This document shows, piece by piece, positions 16,301 to 23,135 of a DNA stretch of 64,000 nucleotides. The stretch comes from Arcicella rigui (GTDB lineage: Bacteria > Bacteroidota > Bacteroidia > Cytophagales > Spirosomataceae). The position numbers and the translations under genes were made by a program. The notes under the pieces are model-generated. The model had not been told where the DNA came from, did no database searches, and saw nothing but the letters and a program-made list of their open reading frames with translations. Within the stretch, counting starts at the first letter, position 1, and the number at the start of each line of letters is the position of its first letter. The DNA lies in the NCBI RefSeq assembly GCF_034929435.1, contig NZ_JAYFUM010000019.1:81956-145955 (forward strand), given 5' to 3'.

Positions 16301-17120
16301 AGAGAAAATCGGCGTTGACACTTTTGGGAATTGGATTCATAAAACTTTTGAAAATATCGACAAAACCTTTGTAGAAAAAGGCAGTAAAGTAGAAAAAGAA
16401 GATTTACAAACGGTACTCGAAAACATTGATACTTATCTAAAAGAAGCTTTTTTACAAACCAATCAAGGCTTGAAGGCAGACGATGGTATGAACTTTATTC
16501 TCTACCAAATTGGAGAAACGATTGTTAAGAAATTTATCAATTACCAATTGGAAAATGAGGTTTTCCCGATTGAATTATTGGATGTAGAAAAAACGCTAAA
16601 AGTAACTTTCAATGCCCAAGTAAATGATAAAGTATTACCCGTAAAAATTGCAGGTAGAATAGACCGATTGGATAGAGTATCGGGGAATAAAATCAGGGTA
16701 ATTGACTATAAAACGGGAAAGGTAGAAGCCAAAGAACTGACCATGAAGCCAGAAGATTTGGAAGAAAAACTCTTGGGCGATACTGATAAAGATAAATTCA
16801 GACAGCTTTGGTTGTATAAATACATGGTATTGAAACAAATGCTTTCAACCAGAGGCTTGAGTATCAGAGGAACAAAATTACCCGAAATTGATAATGAAGT
16901 AAGTGCTGGTATTTATTCATTCAGAAATATTGACGCAGGTTTATTAGAACAAAAAATCGCCTTTAATGCAGGCGAAACAGCCACGGAATTTGTAGCTGAT
17001 TCCGAAAAATACTTACAACAATTCGTCAGCGATTTACTTAATCCAGAAAAACCTTTTGAAAAAACCAAAGACCAAGACAAATGTCAATACTGTGATTATA
17101 AAAGGATTTGTGGAAGGTAG
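13398..17120 (+). CDS. AddB-like PD-(D/E)XK nuclease/helicase with an in-frame DUF559 insertion
   Basis: 1240 residues. The N-terminal part (1-410) is the inactivated UvrD-like fold of AddB-type recombination proteins (VCIVIPSRRGVLYFKDAL, FLAPDVLAIDDFV). The C-terminal part (about 930-1240) has a RecB-type nuclease: GRIDRLDRV and VIDYKTGK near 1085-1110, QLWLYKYM after it, and four cysteines for an Fe-S cluster (one in FLDCSLKYYF near 950; CQYCDYKRIC at the end). Normally it works with an AddA partner in end resection; no addA is in the window. Residues about 412-660 are foreign: two Pro/Ser/Glu-rich repeat peptides flank a DUF559 endonuclease domain (about 473-598), yet the frame stays open throughout. 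The last 190 bases are duplicated 728 bases downstream. Confidence 0.88.
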   Translation: MQTFLDQAAEYIFKQHSLNQLSRVCIVIPSRRGVLYFKDALAKLSDKPFLAPDVLAIDDFVNTMTGVRQIDQVALLFELYDVFKEIDPNVVFERFMTWASTLLNDFDKIDQYLVDAKALFAYMSEAKAIERWQMQLGESQRDRKLQTDRTDRYFKLFENIFSVYQNLRQRLADKGLHYRGMAYRELAENVEKYILSKERHTKYYFVGFNALSDAEEKIIRTLLKRKGFAETLWDSDAYYLYNKDQKAGNWLRYYKNGDEKNGITPLFNEEWKWQSDELLKGKKKIQIIGVANASVQAKVAGHIFKDWENTSKTDAIIPKSQTAIVLGDENLLVPVMNSLDESVKDFNVTMGLSLRNSMLFTLVDALFELQKNLVEFKTEDGGTVKIPKFSHRQIVRVLNHPFLRRYELIRFKPHPPVPSPSERGSNTAFEDSTLNEEQNLQKKSTANIEGKPSNPSEENTPSQKERGLGGEVSKLFTTDAQTWKYLKPFARENRIESTKAEELLWQLLRNRQFENYKFRRQHAVLGYIVDFINIEHSLIIELDGEIHEKDDNPKYDTYRTQELNQLGYKVLRFKNEEVLENVQGVLDEILRVIRGGEPKPHPPTPSPVERGSFSSFEDAALNKEEPHLQKKRATNIEYKPSNPSKENTPSQQEKGLGGEVKTEVENPIRKTLREITERNRVFLSSKELLEIAKNEPLFESIFKHWYNKPKNAVKCFYELIDLLREVYKENQDAIETEYLYQFYLILQRMEVILDERGDTVSIRSFKTFLYELIKQTKIPFESETDESLQIMGMLETRTLDFEKVIILSVNEKTLPQGKRQNTLIPFDALSDPQFNLPTHNHADAVMAYHFFRLMQRAKEVVLVHVLPSDTYGAGEKSRFILQIEHELSKLNPNLDITYPNVKFIGLEETEDKEETPLLIQKTTDILAFIEQEITEKGIFPSQMNQFLDCSLKYYFTRIAGIAQEEEVEEKIGVDTFGNWIHKTFENIDKTFVEKGSKVEKEDLQTVLENIDTYLKEAFLQTNQGLKADDGMNFILYQIGETIVKKFINYQLENEVFPIELLDVEKTLKVTFNAQVNDKVLPVKIAGRIDRLDRVSGNKIRVIDYKTGKVEAKELTMKPEDLEEKLLGDTDKDKFRQLWLYKYMVLKQMLSTRGLSIRGTKLPEIDNEVSAGIYSFRNIDAGLLEQKIAFNAGETATEFVADSEKYLQQFVSDLLNPEKPFEKTKDQDKCQYCDYKRICGR
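14631..14814. repeat. Large palindromic element, copy A (inside addB)
   Basis: The outer arms 14631-14669 and 14776-14814 are inverted repeats matching at 37 of 39 bases. Each arm is itself a hairpin, CCCCTCTC-loop-GAGAGGGG, with loops CTTCT (left) and AGAAG (right) that are complementary. A central hairpin pairs CTTTTGAAGATTCT (14680-14693) with AGAATCTTCAAAAG (14710-14723). Unlike its AT-rich surroundings it has C/G runs. It stays in the addB frame and encodes a Pro/Ser/Glu-rich peptide of about 61 residues. Confidence 0.95.
14815..15191 (+). other. DUF559 (VSR-like) endonuclease domain cassette within the addB-like gene
   Basis: Encodes about 125 residues with the classic DUF559 pattern: STKAEELLWQLLRNRQFENY, KFRRQHAVLGYIVDFINIEH, LIIELDGEIHEK, then RTQELNQLGYKVLRFKNEEV and a C-terminal NVQGVLDEIL helix. 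The YIVDF and IELDG acidic residues are the presumed PD-(D/E)XK metal ligands and appear intact. Stand-alone DUF559 proteins are about this size. It sits exactly between palindromic copies A and B, in frame with addB, so it looks like an inserted cassette. Whether it is made as part of AddB or released is unknown. Confidence 0.88.
15192..15377. repeat. Large palindromic element, copy B (inside addB)
   Basis: Same architecture and frame as copy A, 561 bases downstream. The outer arms are 15192-15230 and 15339-15377. The left arm hairpin loop is CTGTT and the right arm loop AACAG, again mutually complementary. The central hairpin is perfect over 20 bp (15241-15260 with 15268-15287, including GATGCGGCTCTT). 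Relative to copy A, both the loops and the central stem differ by paired, compensating changes. A stretch of about 50 bases between central hairpin and right arm is conserved (ACAAATATTGAA, AAACCTTCCAATCCATCG). Confidence 0.95.
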
Positions 17121-17150
17121 GAATGAGTGCTGAGTTTTGAATGGTGAGTT
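16961..17150. repeat. 190-bp direct repeat, copy 1 (addB 3' end)
   Basis: Covers the last 160 bases of the addB-like gene, its stop, and 30 bases of word-repeat sequence. It is repeated at 17689-17878 with 3 mismatches in 190 and no gaps. The two copies bracket the vapBC-like module. Confidence 0.95.
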
Positions 17151-17269
17151 GTGAATTTGTAATACTCTTCATTTTTGCCATGTAAGATTGAAGTAAATAA
17201 CGTGATAATAAAACAGTAAACAAGCGATGATTTGATGAATTTTAGACAAAATCTTATGAATAAAACCAC

Positions 17270-17277
17270 TATATTTG
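17270..17277 (+). promoter_or_regulatory. -7 box upstream of the antitoxin-like gene
   Basis: TATATTTG matches TAnnTTTG and lies 23 bases before the ATG at 17301. No TTG is found at the expected -33 spacing, so this is a weak promoter or a chance match. Confidence 0.45.
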
Positions 17278-17300
17278 ATTTAGTATAAAACGATAATAAT

Positions 17301-17564
17301 ATGCTAACAGCCATAGAAGGAGTTTATGATAATGGTCAGATAATTCTAAAAGAAAAGCCAGAACTTACTCATAAAGTAAAGGTATTTGTGATGTTTACAG
17401 AGGAAGAAGTTTTAGAACAGCCTGAAAATACTAAGATAGCGGTTTCTGGTACTTCAATGAAAGGTACTTTGCGAGGAGCTTGGAAAAATATAGACCCAAA
17501 AGATAAAGAAGATATTAAAAATCACTTTGAAAATATCAGAAATGAATGGGAAAGAGATATTTAA
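17301..17564 (+). CDS. VapB/AF2212-like antitoxin
   Basis: 87 residues opening MLTAIEGVYDNGQIILKEKP, the short beta-hairpin style of AF2212/DUF104-like antitoxins that precede PIN-domain toxins. The C-terminal part (KGTLRGAWKNIDPKDKEDIKN, then FENIRNEWERDI) would be the toxin-wrapping tail. It overlaps by 19 bases a remnant of a PIN toxin gene, the usual antitoxin-toxin arrangement. The module lies between the two 190-bp direct repeats. Because the toxin is deleted, this is probably an orphan antitoxin. Confidence 0.75.
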   Translation: MLTAIEGVYDNGQIILKEKPELTHKVKVFVMFTEEEVLEQPENTKIAVSGTSMKGTLRGAWKNIDPKDKEDIKNHFENIRNEWERDI

Positions 17565-17680
17565 TTGATACAAATCTTATTGCTTTATGCTATGACTCAA
17601 TTCTATTATCTGATAATGATTCCGACTTTGGGAAAATACCTTATTTAAGATACCTCAATCCTCGAAAGTACAAAGGTTAA
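17546..17680 (+). pseudogene. PIN-domain (VapC-type) toxin with internal deletion
   Basis: The frame from ATG 17546 to TAA 17678-17680 gives 44 residues: MGKRYLIDTNLIALCYDS, directly joined to ILLSDNDSDFGKIPYLRYLNP. The first half is the N-terminal strand of a PIN domain with its first catalytic Asp (LIDTN). The second half is the C-terminal strand and acidic motif (SDNDSDF). The central 80 or so residues, with the other catalytic acids, are missing. The ends are in frame, so this is a clean internal deletion. It is very unlikely to be an active RNase. Confidence 0.8.
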
Positions 17681-17688
17681 AAAACTGT

Positions 17689-17848
17689 CTTTAATGCAGG
17701 CGAAACAGCCACGGATTTTGTAGCTGATTCCGAAAAATACCTACAACAATTCGTCAGCGATTTACTTAATCCAGAAAAACCTTTTGAAAAAACCCAAGAC
17801 CAAGACAAATGTCAATACTGTGATTATAAAAGGATTTGTGGAAGGTAG
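17689..17848 (+). pseudogene. Duplicated 3' fragment of the addB-like gene
   Basis: Encodes the last 52 residues of the AddB-like protein (NAGETATDFVADSEKYLQQF through the Fe-S cysteines) with only 3 base differences from the parent. It has no start codon or upstream part, and it begins 8 bases after the toxin remnant's stop. It continues as copy 2 of the direct repeat to 17878. The near identity implies a recent event or continuing gene conversion. Confidence 0.92.
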
Positions 17849-17931
17849 GAATGAGTGCTGAGTTTTGAATGGTGAGTTATGAGTTTGAAATGCTAAATGT
17901 TAATTAAAAAATTAAATAACTGACAGGACTT

Positions 17932-17964
17932 AGCTTTAGGCAGTGAAAAACACTACTGAAAGCT
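17932..17964. other. Hairpin downstream of the AbiC-like gene
   Basis: AGCTTT...CAGTG pairs with CACTA...AAAGCT around a small A-rich loop, 13 bases after the stop of the minus-strand gene at 17978. It probably ends or stabilises that transcript. There is no T-run, so the terminator call is tentative. Confidence 0.45.
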
Positions 17965-17977
17965 TGGGAGAATAATT

Positions 17978-19171
17978 TTAGGTTTTAAATTTTGTTATAT
18001 CTCTGAAGAAATCCTTAATACCAATCTTATTATTATTTTCATATATAAAATCTTGATAAATATGCTCAAAATAATTTTCAACTCTGCAATAATCAATTAT
18101 GGAATCTACCTTTCTTTTATCTAATTCATAGAATAGAGAAGCATCTAAAATATCAACTTTTGAAAACAAGGGGTCAAATCCGCTTACAAAATAGAAGTAT
18201 AAAAAACATAGTTCATCAATAGTAAACGTTGACCGAATTATATCAAAGTAAGGTCTTTTATTCTTCCCTCTCAAAAATTTATCTTCATTGATAAATGAAA
18301 AAAGTAATCTTAATGTGCTCAGATAAGGAGATAGTATTATTAAATAACCCTTCAAAGCATGAGGATTTGAATCAATAATTAAAGATACTTGTTCTATTTT
18401 CTCTTTGTCTTTTAAATCATTATATTTTAAATAAAGGCATTTACTTTTCTTACTTATTAAACTATTCTCAGGAAAACCAAAGTCACGTTCTTCATATATC
18501 AGCTTTTCCAGAGCAGAAATAAAAGACTTATTATCATTATTTATAATCAAATTTCTACTTTCAGGATCCAAGAGAATAATCTTAATAAGATTAATAATTT
18601 CTTTGATATAAGAATCTAATTCATTCATAGAAGAACTATGTCTATATTTAATGAATTTCTCATTGTTAAGAAAATTTATATTTTCTTGCTCATAAGTTAT
18701 TTCAAAAATATTATGTAAAAATTTCAACTCTTTTAAAATTTCAGCAAAACCATCATTTTTAGGAAATAGATTGTTAAATCTATCTCTATTTTCAATATGT
18801 ATTTTTAATAATTCAAAAAATCTACTTTCAAATTTACTGTTCTGTTGGTCTCTAAATTGTTTTTTAAATTGTTTTGCTTGTTTCTTGTTAGCTTTTACCT
18901 GCTCCATAAAAGCCCAATAGGTAAGCAGAGCTGCCAATAAAGCCACTATTGGGCCGAGTAGTCCACCAATTGTTCCTCCTAAATTGTTTGTAATTGGTAA
19001 AAGAGAAGTGAAGCTATTTAAAAAACTCTTTTTACTAAAAATTGAGTTTATTAGTGGTAAAAACATTATTGTAAGAACTATTAATGCACAAATTACTATC
19101 ATTGATAAAATCAATGGCATTTGAATATTAAAATTTTCTTTATTCTTTTTGATTTTTTTGGTTTGATTCAT
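17978..19171 (-). CDS. Putative phage abortive infection protein (putAbiC-like)
   Basis: 397 residues from ATG 19171; a TTG five codons earlier is also in frame. Two transmembrane segments: about residues 20-42 (LILSMIVICALIVLTIMFL) and about 65-88 (GGTIGGLLGPIVALLAALL, then TYWAF). A charged coiled segment follows (EQVKANKKQAKQFKKQ), then FESRFFELLKIHIENRDRF. The order TM, GGT-rich TM, EQxKAN coil, FESxFFxLLxxH is the signature of the putAbiC family (PF16872), membrane proteins linked to phage abortive infection. The rest is helical with no recognised catalytic motif. The coding sequence is very AT-rich compared with neighbours, and it lies beside a broken toxin-antitoxin module, consistent with transferred defence DNA. 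Confidence 0.78.
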   Translation of the reverse strand: MNQTKKIKKNKENFNIQMPLILSMIVICALIVLTIMFLPLINSIFSKKSFLNSFTSLLPITNNLGGTIGGLLGPIVALLAALLTYWAFMEQVKANKKQAKQFKKQFRDQQNSKFESRFFELLKIHIENRDRFNNLFPKNDGFAEILKELKFLHNIFEITYEQENINFLNNEKFIKYRHSSSMNELDSYIKEIINLIKIILLDPESRNLIINNDNKSFISALEKLIYEERDFGFPENSLISKKSKCLYLKYNDLKDKEKIEQVSLIIDSNPHALKGYLIILSPYLSTLRLLFSFINEDKFLRGKNKRPYFDIIRSTFTIDELCFLYFYFVSGFDPLFSKVDILDASLFYELDKRKVDSIIDYCRVENYFEHIYQDFIYENNNKIGIKDFFRDITKFKT

Positions 19172-19395
19172 TGGGTGTGAATTCAAAATATGTGAGAAAT
19201 AACTATTTACAAATTACCTTATTTTTTTATATTTTTAAAAGGGGTACATTATTTTTAAATCATTGGAATATAATTATTTAAAATAAATAGAAGCGTTTGC
19301 CTAAAATAAACTATGTAAACCCATTTTATACGTAGTTTAACTAAAATATTGCTAAGAATAATTTAAACAAATCACGAGAACAACCATGAAAATAA

Positions 19396-19848
19396 ATGAT
19401 AAACTTATTTGAACAAGCAATAAATAAAGACGAACTATTGGACTTTGCATTAGGTAAAGGTCATTATTTCATTGTAGATAGAGAATATGGAGGACATTCA
19501 GTTCTCTTCTCTTGGATAAATTATATTTTACCATTGTCCAAAATTAAGGGCTATGATTATGTTAATACAGCTATTGAGAAAATGATGATGGTTCTTTTTT
19601 ATGCAACAGAGTTAGAAGAGCAGGAAAAAAATAAAACTTTACTTTATCAACTTCATGTATATTACTATTTCGACAGTGAAAATAGAATCAATGCCAAGCC
19701 TCTAACAGCATTAAACTTACTGCTTGAAAAGTCATTGAGTAATTATATCAATTCATTAATGCTTAAAAATGACCCTAAAGCAAATGATTTTATCAATGCG
19801 ATAAATTTAATCAAATCACGAGGAGGGTTGAAAACAGATAGCCTTTAA
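19396..19848 (+). CDS. Unrecognised protein beside the hairpin array
   Basis: 150 residues beginning MINLFEQAINKDELLDFALG. It is helical overall with an aromatic-rich core (YFIVDREYGGHSVLFSWINY, MMMVLFYATEL, LLYQLHVYYYF). There is no signal peptide or convincing membrane helix, and I recognise no family. It is divergent from the AbiC-like gene and is followed within 50 bases by the AGGTTCT hairpin and the 63-bp tandem array. AT-rich codon use and the neighbourhood suggest accessory DNA; size and composition would suit an immunity or adaptor protein, but that is only inference. Confidence 0.6.
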   Translation: MINLFEQAINKDELLDFALGKGHYFIVDREYGGHSVLFSWINYILPLSKIKGYDYVNTAIEKMMMVLFYATELEEQEKNKTLLYQLHVYYYFDSENRINAKPLTALNLLLEKSLSNYINSLMLKNDPKANDFINAINLIKSRGGLKTDSL

Positions 19849-19892
19849 GATAAAGATTATTTTATTGTAATTGTAGATAAAGACCCTCTAAA

Positions 19893-20312
19893 AGGTTCTC
19901 AAAAGAACCTATCTTCCTAAAAATACATTAAAAAAGGTTCTTTGGACATTCTAAAAGGATATCGGGAGAACCTTTTTCCCGCAAAATACCGCAAAAAAGG
20001 TTCTTCGGACATTCTAAAAGGATGTCGGGAGAACCTATTTCCCGCAAAATACCGCAAAAAAGGTTCTTCGGACATTCTAAAAGGATATCGGGAGAACCTA
20101 TTTCCCGCAAAATACCGCAAAAAAGGTTCTTCGGACATTCTAAAAGGATATCGGGAGAACCTTTTTCCCGCAAAATACCGCAAAAAAGGTTCTTTGGATA
20201 TGCTAAAAGGTTCTCAGAAGAGCCTTTTGTCTTACCAAATACCCCAAAAAGATTCAGTGGAAGTGTTAAAAGATTTTAAGGACAGTTTATCGAATAAACG
20301 CCAATAGCATGA
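19893..20312. repeat. 63-bp tandem repeat array of hairpin units
   Basis: AGGTTCT landmarks at 19935, 19998, 20061, 20124 and 20187, then a decayed copy at 20250, are each exactly 63 bases apart. The middle units are almost identical. Each unit pairs AGGTTCT with AGAACCT and alternatively CGGG with CCCG. A compact precursor-like hairpin (AGGTTCT-CAAA-AGAACCT) lies at 19893-19910. The unit is a multiple of three and open in several frames on both strands (for example KKGSSDILKGYRENLFPAKY on plus), but the plus frame has no ATG and a stop just upstream at 19918, so translation is not supported. Confidence 0.93.
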
Positions 20313-20331
20313 TTTGTGGGCATGCTATTGG
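20301..20331. other. Perfect 11-bp hairpin closing the repeat array
   Basis: CCAATAGCATG (20301-20311) pairs with CATGCTATTGG (20321-20331). It lies after the tandem array and before the SDR gene's 3' end on the opposite strand. It may terminate transcription from either side, although no T-run is present. Confidence 0.6.
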
Positions 20332-20365
20332 TAGGGAAATCGTTTAAATAAATGAGTATGATAAC

Positions 20366-21088
20366 TTAGGGATTCATGCGGTTGAAAGTAGCATTGATAA
20401 CTTCTGGATTTGCTTTTGAAAGCATTTCACTAAAACCAAAAGTAAGTTCTGTTTTTCCTTCTTCCAATTGTTGGAAGATAGCTTCAATAAAAGCAGATAC
20501 TGGTGGGTATTCATCATGTAAACCTTTCCCTCCAAGGTCGGTATTTAAAGCTGGAGGTATCATTTCAATTACTTCAATTGCTTTGGCTTTTAAAGTATGT
20601 CTCAAAGAAAGCGTAAACGAATGGAAAAAAGCCTTTGTAGCACAATAAACTGGTACTTTGGTGAGTGGCACAAAAGCCAAACCAGAAGTTACATTGATGA
20701 TAGTAGCCAAAGACGGCAAGTTAATAAACAATGAAATAAGGTGAATAGGAGCTAAGACATTAGTATTGATTTCATGGCTTGCTTTGGCATAAAAATCATT
20801 GTCAGATACTTCCATCCAATTTTGAATTCCTGCATTATTTACCAAAACATTCAAGTCTGGGTGTTCTTTAGCAATCCATTCATACAAGGTAATACGTTCA
20901 GATTCAAGCGATAAATCACATACTTTAGTAATTACGGAAGGGAATTTATCTTCTACCTCCTTTAAAACATCTGCACGCCTTCCGCAGATAATAACCGTAT
21001 TATTTTCTTGGATAAATCTTTCTGTAAGTCCTAATCCAATACCACTTGCACCACCTGTAATTAGGATTTTGTTGTTTTGTAATTTCAT
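20366..21088 (-). CDS. Short-chain dehydrogenase/reductase (DltE-like)
   Basis: 240 residues, classical SDR Rossmann fold. TGGASGIG cofactor motif at 11-18, NNAG at 84-87, catalytic Ser135 in VTSG, Tyr148 and Lys152 in YCATK. Arg37/Arg38 after the second strand (ICGRR) suggest NADP(H). It ends in a helical C-terminus typical of the DltE/YhhX-like subgroup. The substrate cannot be inferred. It is monocistronic, with the small membrane gene upstream on the same strand 69 bases away. Confidence 0.9.
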   Translation of the reverse strand: MKLQNNKILITGGASGIGLGLTERFIQENNTVIICGRRADVLKEVEDKFPSVITKVCDLSLESERITLYEWIAKEHPDLNVLVNNAGIQNWMEVSDNDFYAKASHEINTNVLAPIHLISLFINLPSLATIINVTSGLAFVPLTKVPVYCATKAFFHSFTLSLRHTLKAKAIEVIEMIPPALNTDLGGKGLHDEYPPVSAFIEAIFQQLEEGKTELTFGFSEMLSKANPEVINATFNRMNP

Positions 21089-21157
21089 TTTTGTTGATTG
21101 TTTTTCTGATGGGATTTTGGATTTGTTTAGACAAATTTTAAGAGTTGTCTTAACAAC

Positions 21158-21367
21158 TTATGATTTAGTTTTCTGTTCAAACCGATTAGATAAAAATACA
21201 GTTAGCATTCCTGCTAATAGCCCAACAATAAACCAAAGTGTATCAGCGATACTACAATGTTTTATCCATAGTTTTATTTCCAGCAATCTACTTGGATACA
21301 ATGACAAATAAAATGAAAAAACTAAAAATAGAGCGGAGAATATACGGTAAGGAGGAGGCGTTTTCAT
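21158..21367 (-). CDS. Small two-helix membrane protein
   Basis: 69 residues: a basic N-terminus (MKTPPPYR), a hydrophobic helix at about 9-24 (IFSALFLVFSFYLSLY), a short amphipathic loop, a second helix at about 43-60 (WFIVGLLAGMLTVFLS), and a charged tail (NRFEQKTKS). The ATG lies at 21367. The same-strand SDR begins 69 bases downstream, so co-transcription is possible. No family is recognised; the membrane-protein composition makes a chance frame unlikely. Confidence 0.55.
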   Translation of the reverse strand: MKTPPPYRIFSALFLVFSFYLSLYPSRLLEIKLWIKHCSIADTLWFIVGLLAGMLTVFLSNRFEQKTKS

Positions 21368-21605
21368 GAGTTTAGTGAAATAATTGATATAGATTGTTTT
21401 ATGACTTTAATTATTAGGAATAAATTCTCTGTAATTTGAAAATCTTTTAATGTGGATTCAATAGTCTGGGTAAACTACTTAAAATTTCTAAAACGACAAA
21501 ATATTTTTAGTCAGGACAACTTTCAAAAAAACTATAATTACTATGTCATGAGCGATGACTAAAATAGAATTATAATTAATACACAAAAAAGGGTATCTAT
21601 TCTAT

Positions 21606-21638
21606 ACTGATGGCATGACTTCAAGTCATGCCATCAGT
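21606..21638. repeat. Perfect 15-bp stem palindrome
   Basis: ACTGATGGCATGACT (21606-21620), loop TCA, AGTCATGCCATCAGT (21624-21638). There is no T-run, and a separate terminator follows at 21660, so this looks like a REP-type intergenic palindrome. The rest of the gap 21368-21605 is AT-rich with no gene. Confidence 0.75.
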
Positions 21639-21659
21639 AATTATAAACAAACTTAAATC

Positions 21660-21698
21660 AAAAAGGGCATCAAGAATAAATCTCTTGATACCCTTTTT
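21660..21698 (-). terminator. Terminator of the M28 peptidase gene
   Basis: AAAAAGGGCATCAAGA (21660-21675) pairs with TCTTGATACCCTTTTT (21683-21698), one mismatch, short loop. Read on the minus strand it ends in a T-run, 49 bases after the peptidase stop. Confidence 0.85.
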
Positions 21699-21746
21699 AA
21701 TTCAAAAACCTGCTCAAAGCTCATTGCTCAAGGCTCAAAGCTAAAA

Positions 21747-23117
21747 CTACATTTTATCCAATAAGTAAACCAAACTTGCCATCGCTGCTGCTCCTAATTC
21801 TAATTCTCTTTGGTTTACCGTCTCGAAAGTATCGTTTGAAGCATGGTGATATTCAAAATATCGCTGTGAATCTGGTTTGAAACCAATTAAAACTGTTCCT
21901 TGTGGAGCTAAAGGGCCGATGTCAGCACCGCCACCGCCACGCTCGAATTCGTGGATGCCATAAGGAGCAAATAATTTGCGGTAGGCTTGAAATTTACTTA
22001 ATAATTCAGCCGAAGCCCCTTGCATTCCAAAACCTTTTGGGGTAAATCCTCCGCTGTCTGACTCTAAACCAAAAATATGTTTTTCATTATTGGCTTTGGC
22101 TAATTCAGCGTACTTGATACCGCCACGAGTGCCATTCTCTTCGTTCATAAACAATACAACTCTAATCGTATGTTTCGGACGAATATTCAAAGCTTTAAAC
22201 ATACGAATTACTTCCATCGACTGCACAATACCTGTTCCATCGTCGTGAGCCCCCTGTGCCAAATCCCAAGAATCTAAGTGTCCACCCACTACAATAATTT
22301 CTTCTGGATGTTCCGAACCTTTGATTTCAGCCACTACATTATGTGAAGGAGCATCATCAAAAGTTTGACAAGACTGTTTGAAATAGAATTTTGTTGAAGG
22401 ATTTTCCTTTAAAATATTACTCAACAAGGTAGCCGCTTTAGTACTTAAAGCTGCCGCAGGAATCAATGGCACGCCAGTAGCATAAGACATAGAACCTGTA
22501 TGCGGATAATCATTTTCTGTATTGCTCAACGAACGAATAATAACGCCAATTGCACCCACTTTTGCGGCTTCATTTGCTCCCGCACGACGTTGGTCGCCTG
22601 CCATTCCGTAAGCTTCAAAAGTATTGATACGGGTAGCATCCATTGGGCGATTGAAGAAAATAATTTTGCCTTCGCATTTTTCTTTGCCCAATGCTCTTAG
22701 TTCTTGAAAAGTTTTTACTTCAATTACTTCGGCAGTAATCCCTTTTTTAGGCGTTGCGATAGAGCCACCCAAAGCCGCAATTGGTACTTTTATTTTCTCT
22801 TTGCCATTCAAAATATAGCCTTCTTCTTTTGCTCCACGTTCCCAGTGTGGCACCATTACGTCTTGCAAAAAAACACGGTCATAACCACCAGATTCTAATA
22901 AAGTTTTTCCCCATTGTACGGCTTTTTTTGCTCCTTCCGAGCCACTTAATCTTGGGCCGACATTGCCAGTCAAGTCTCGAAGCCATTCATAAGATTTTCC
23001 TCGCATTAGCGATTCGTCAAAGAATTTACGAACCATAACGGAGTCATTATCCTGAGCAAAAGTGGATAATGATAAAGATAAAAGGATGCTTGTGATGAAG
23101 GTTGTTTGTTTTTTCAT
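21747..23117 (-). CDS. Secreted M28-family metallopeptidase
   Basis: 456 residues with a signal peptide (residues 1-21, ending STFAQ). A PA-like insertion (about 110-240) precedes the zinc aminopeptidase/carboxypeptidase core. The expected zinc ligands and catalytic acids are all present: H280 in GGHLDSWD, D292 in AHDDGTG, E326/E327 in MNEENG, D354 in ESDSGG and H424 or H425 in YHHASND. This matches the plasma-glutamate-carboxypeptidase-like branch of M28. It is probably periplasmic or exported and degrades peptides. The deacetylase gene ends 18 bases upstream on the same strand, so the two form an operon. Confidence 0.93.
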   Translation of the reverse strand: MKKQTTFITSILLSLSLSTFAQDNDSVMVRKFFDESLMRGKSYEWLRDLTGNVGPRLSGSEGAKKAVQWGKTLLESGGYDRVFLQDVMVPHWERGAKEEGYILNGKEKIKVPIAALGGSIATPKKGITAEVIEVKTFQELRALGKEKCEGKIIFFNRPMDATRINTFEAYGMAGDQRRAGANEAAKVGAIGVIIRSLSNTENDYPHTGSMSYATGVPLIPAAALSTKAATLLSNILKENPSTKFYFKQSCQTFDDAPSHNVVAEIKGSEHPEEIIVVGGHLDSWDLAQGAHDDGTGIVQSMEVIRMFKALNIRPKHTIRVVLFMNEENGTRGGIKYAELAKANNEKHIFGLESDSGGFTPKGFGMQGASAELLSKFQAYRKLFAPYGIHEFERGGGGADIGPLAPQGTVLIGFKPDSQRYFEYHHASNDTFETVNQRELELGAAAMASLVYLLDKM

Positions 23118-23135
23118 GTTTTGTTGGTTGATGAA

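Noticed and set aside
19935..20256. 63-bp repeats as a CRISPR array
   Set aside because: Units are near-identical over their full 63 bases with no unique spacers, and no cas genes are in the window.
19942..20307. 121-codon repeat protein on the plus strand
   Set aside because: No ATG start, a stop just upstream at 19918, and the array is open in several frames on both strands because 63 is a multiple of three. This looks structural rather than coding.
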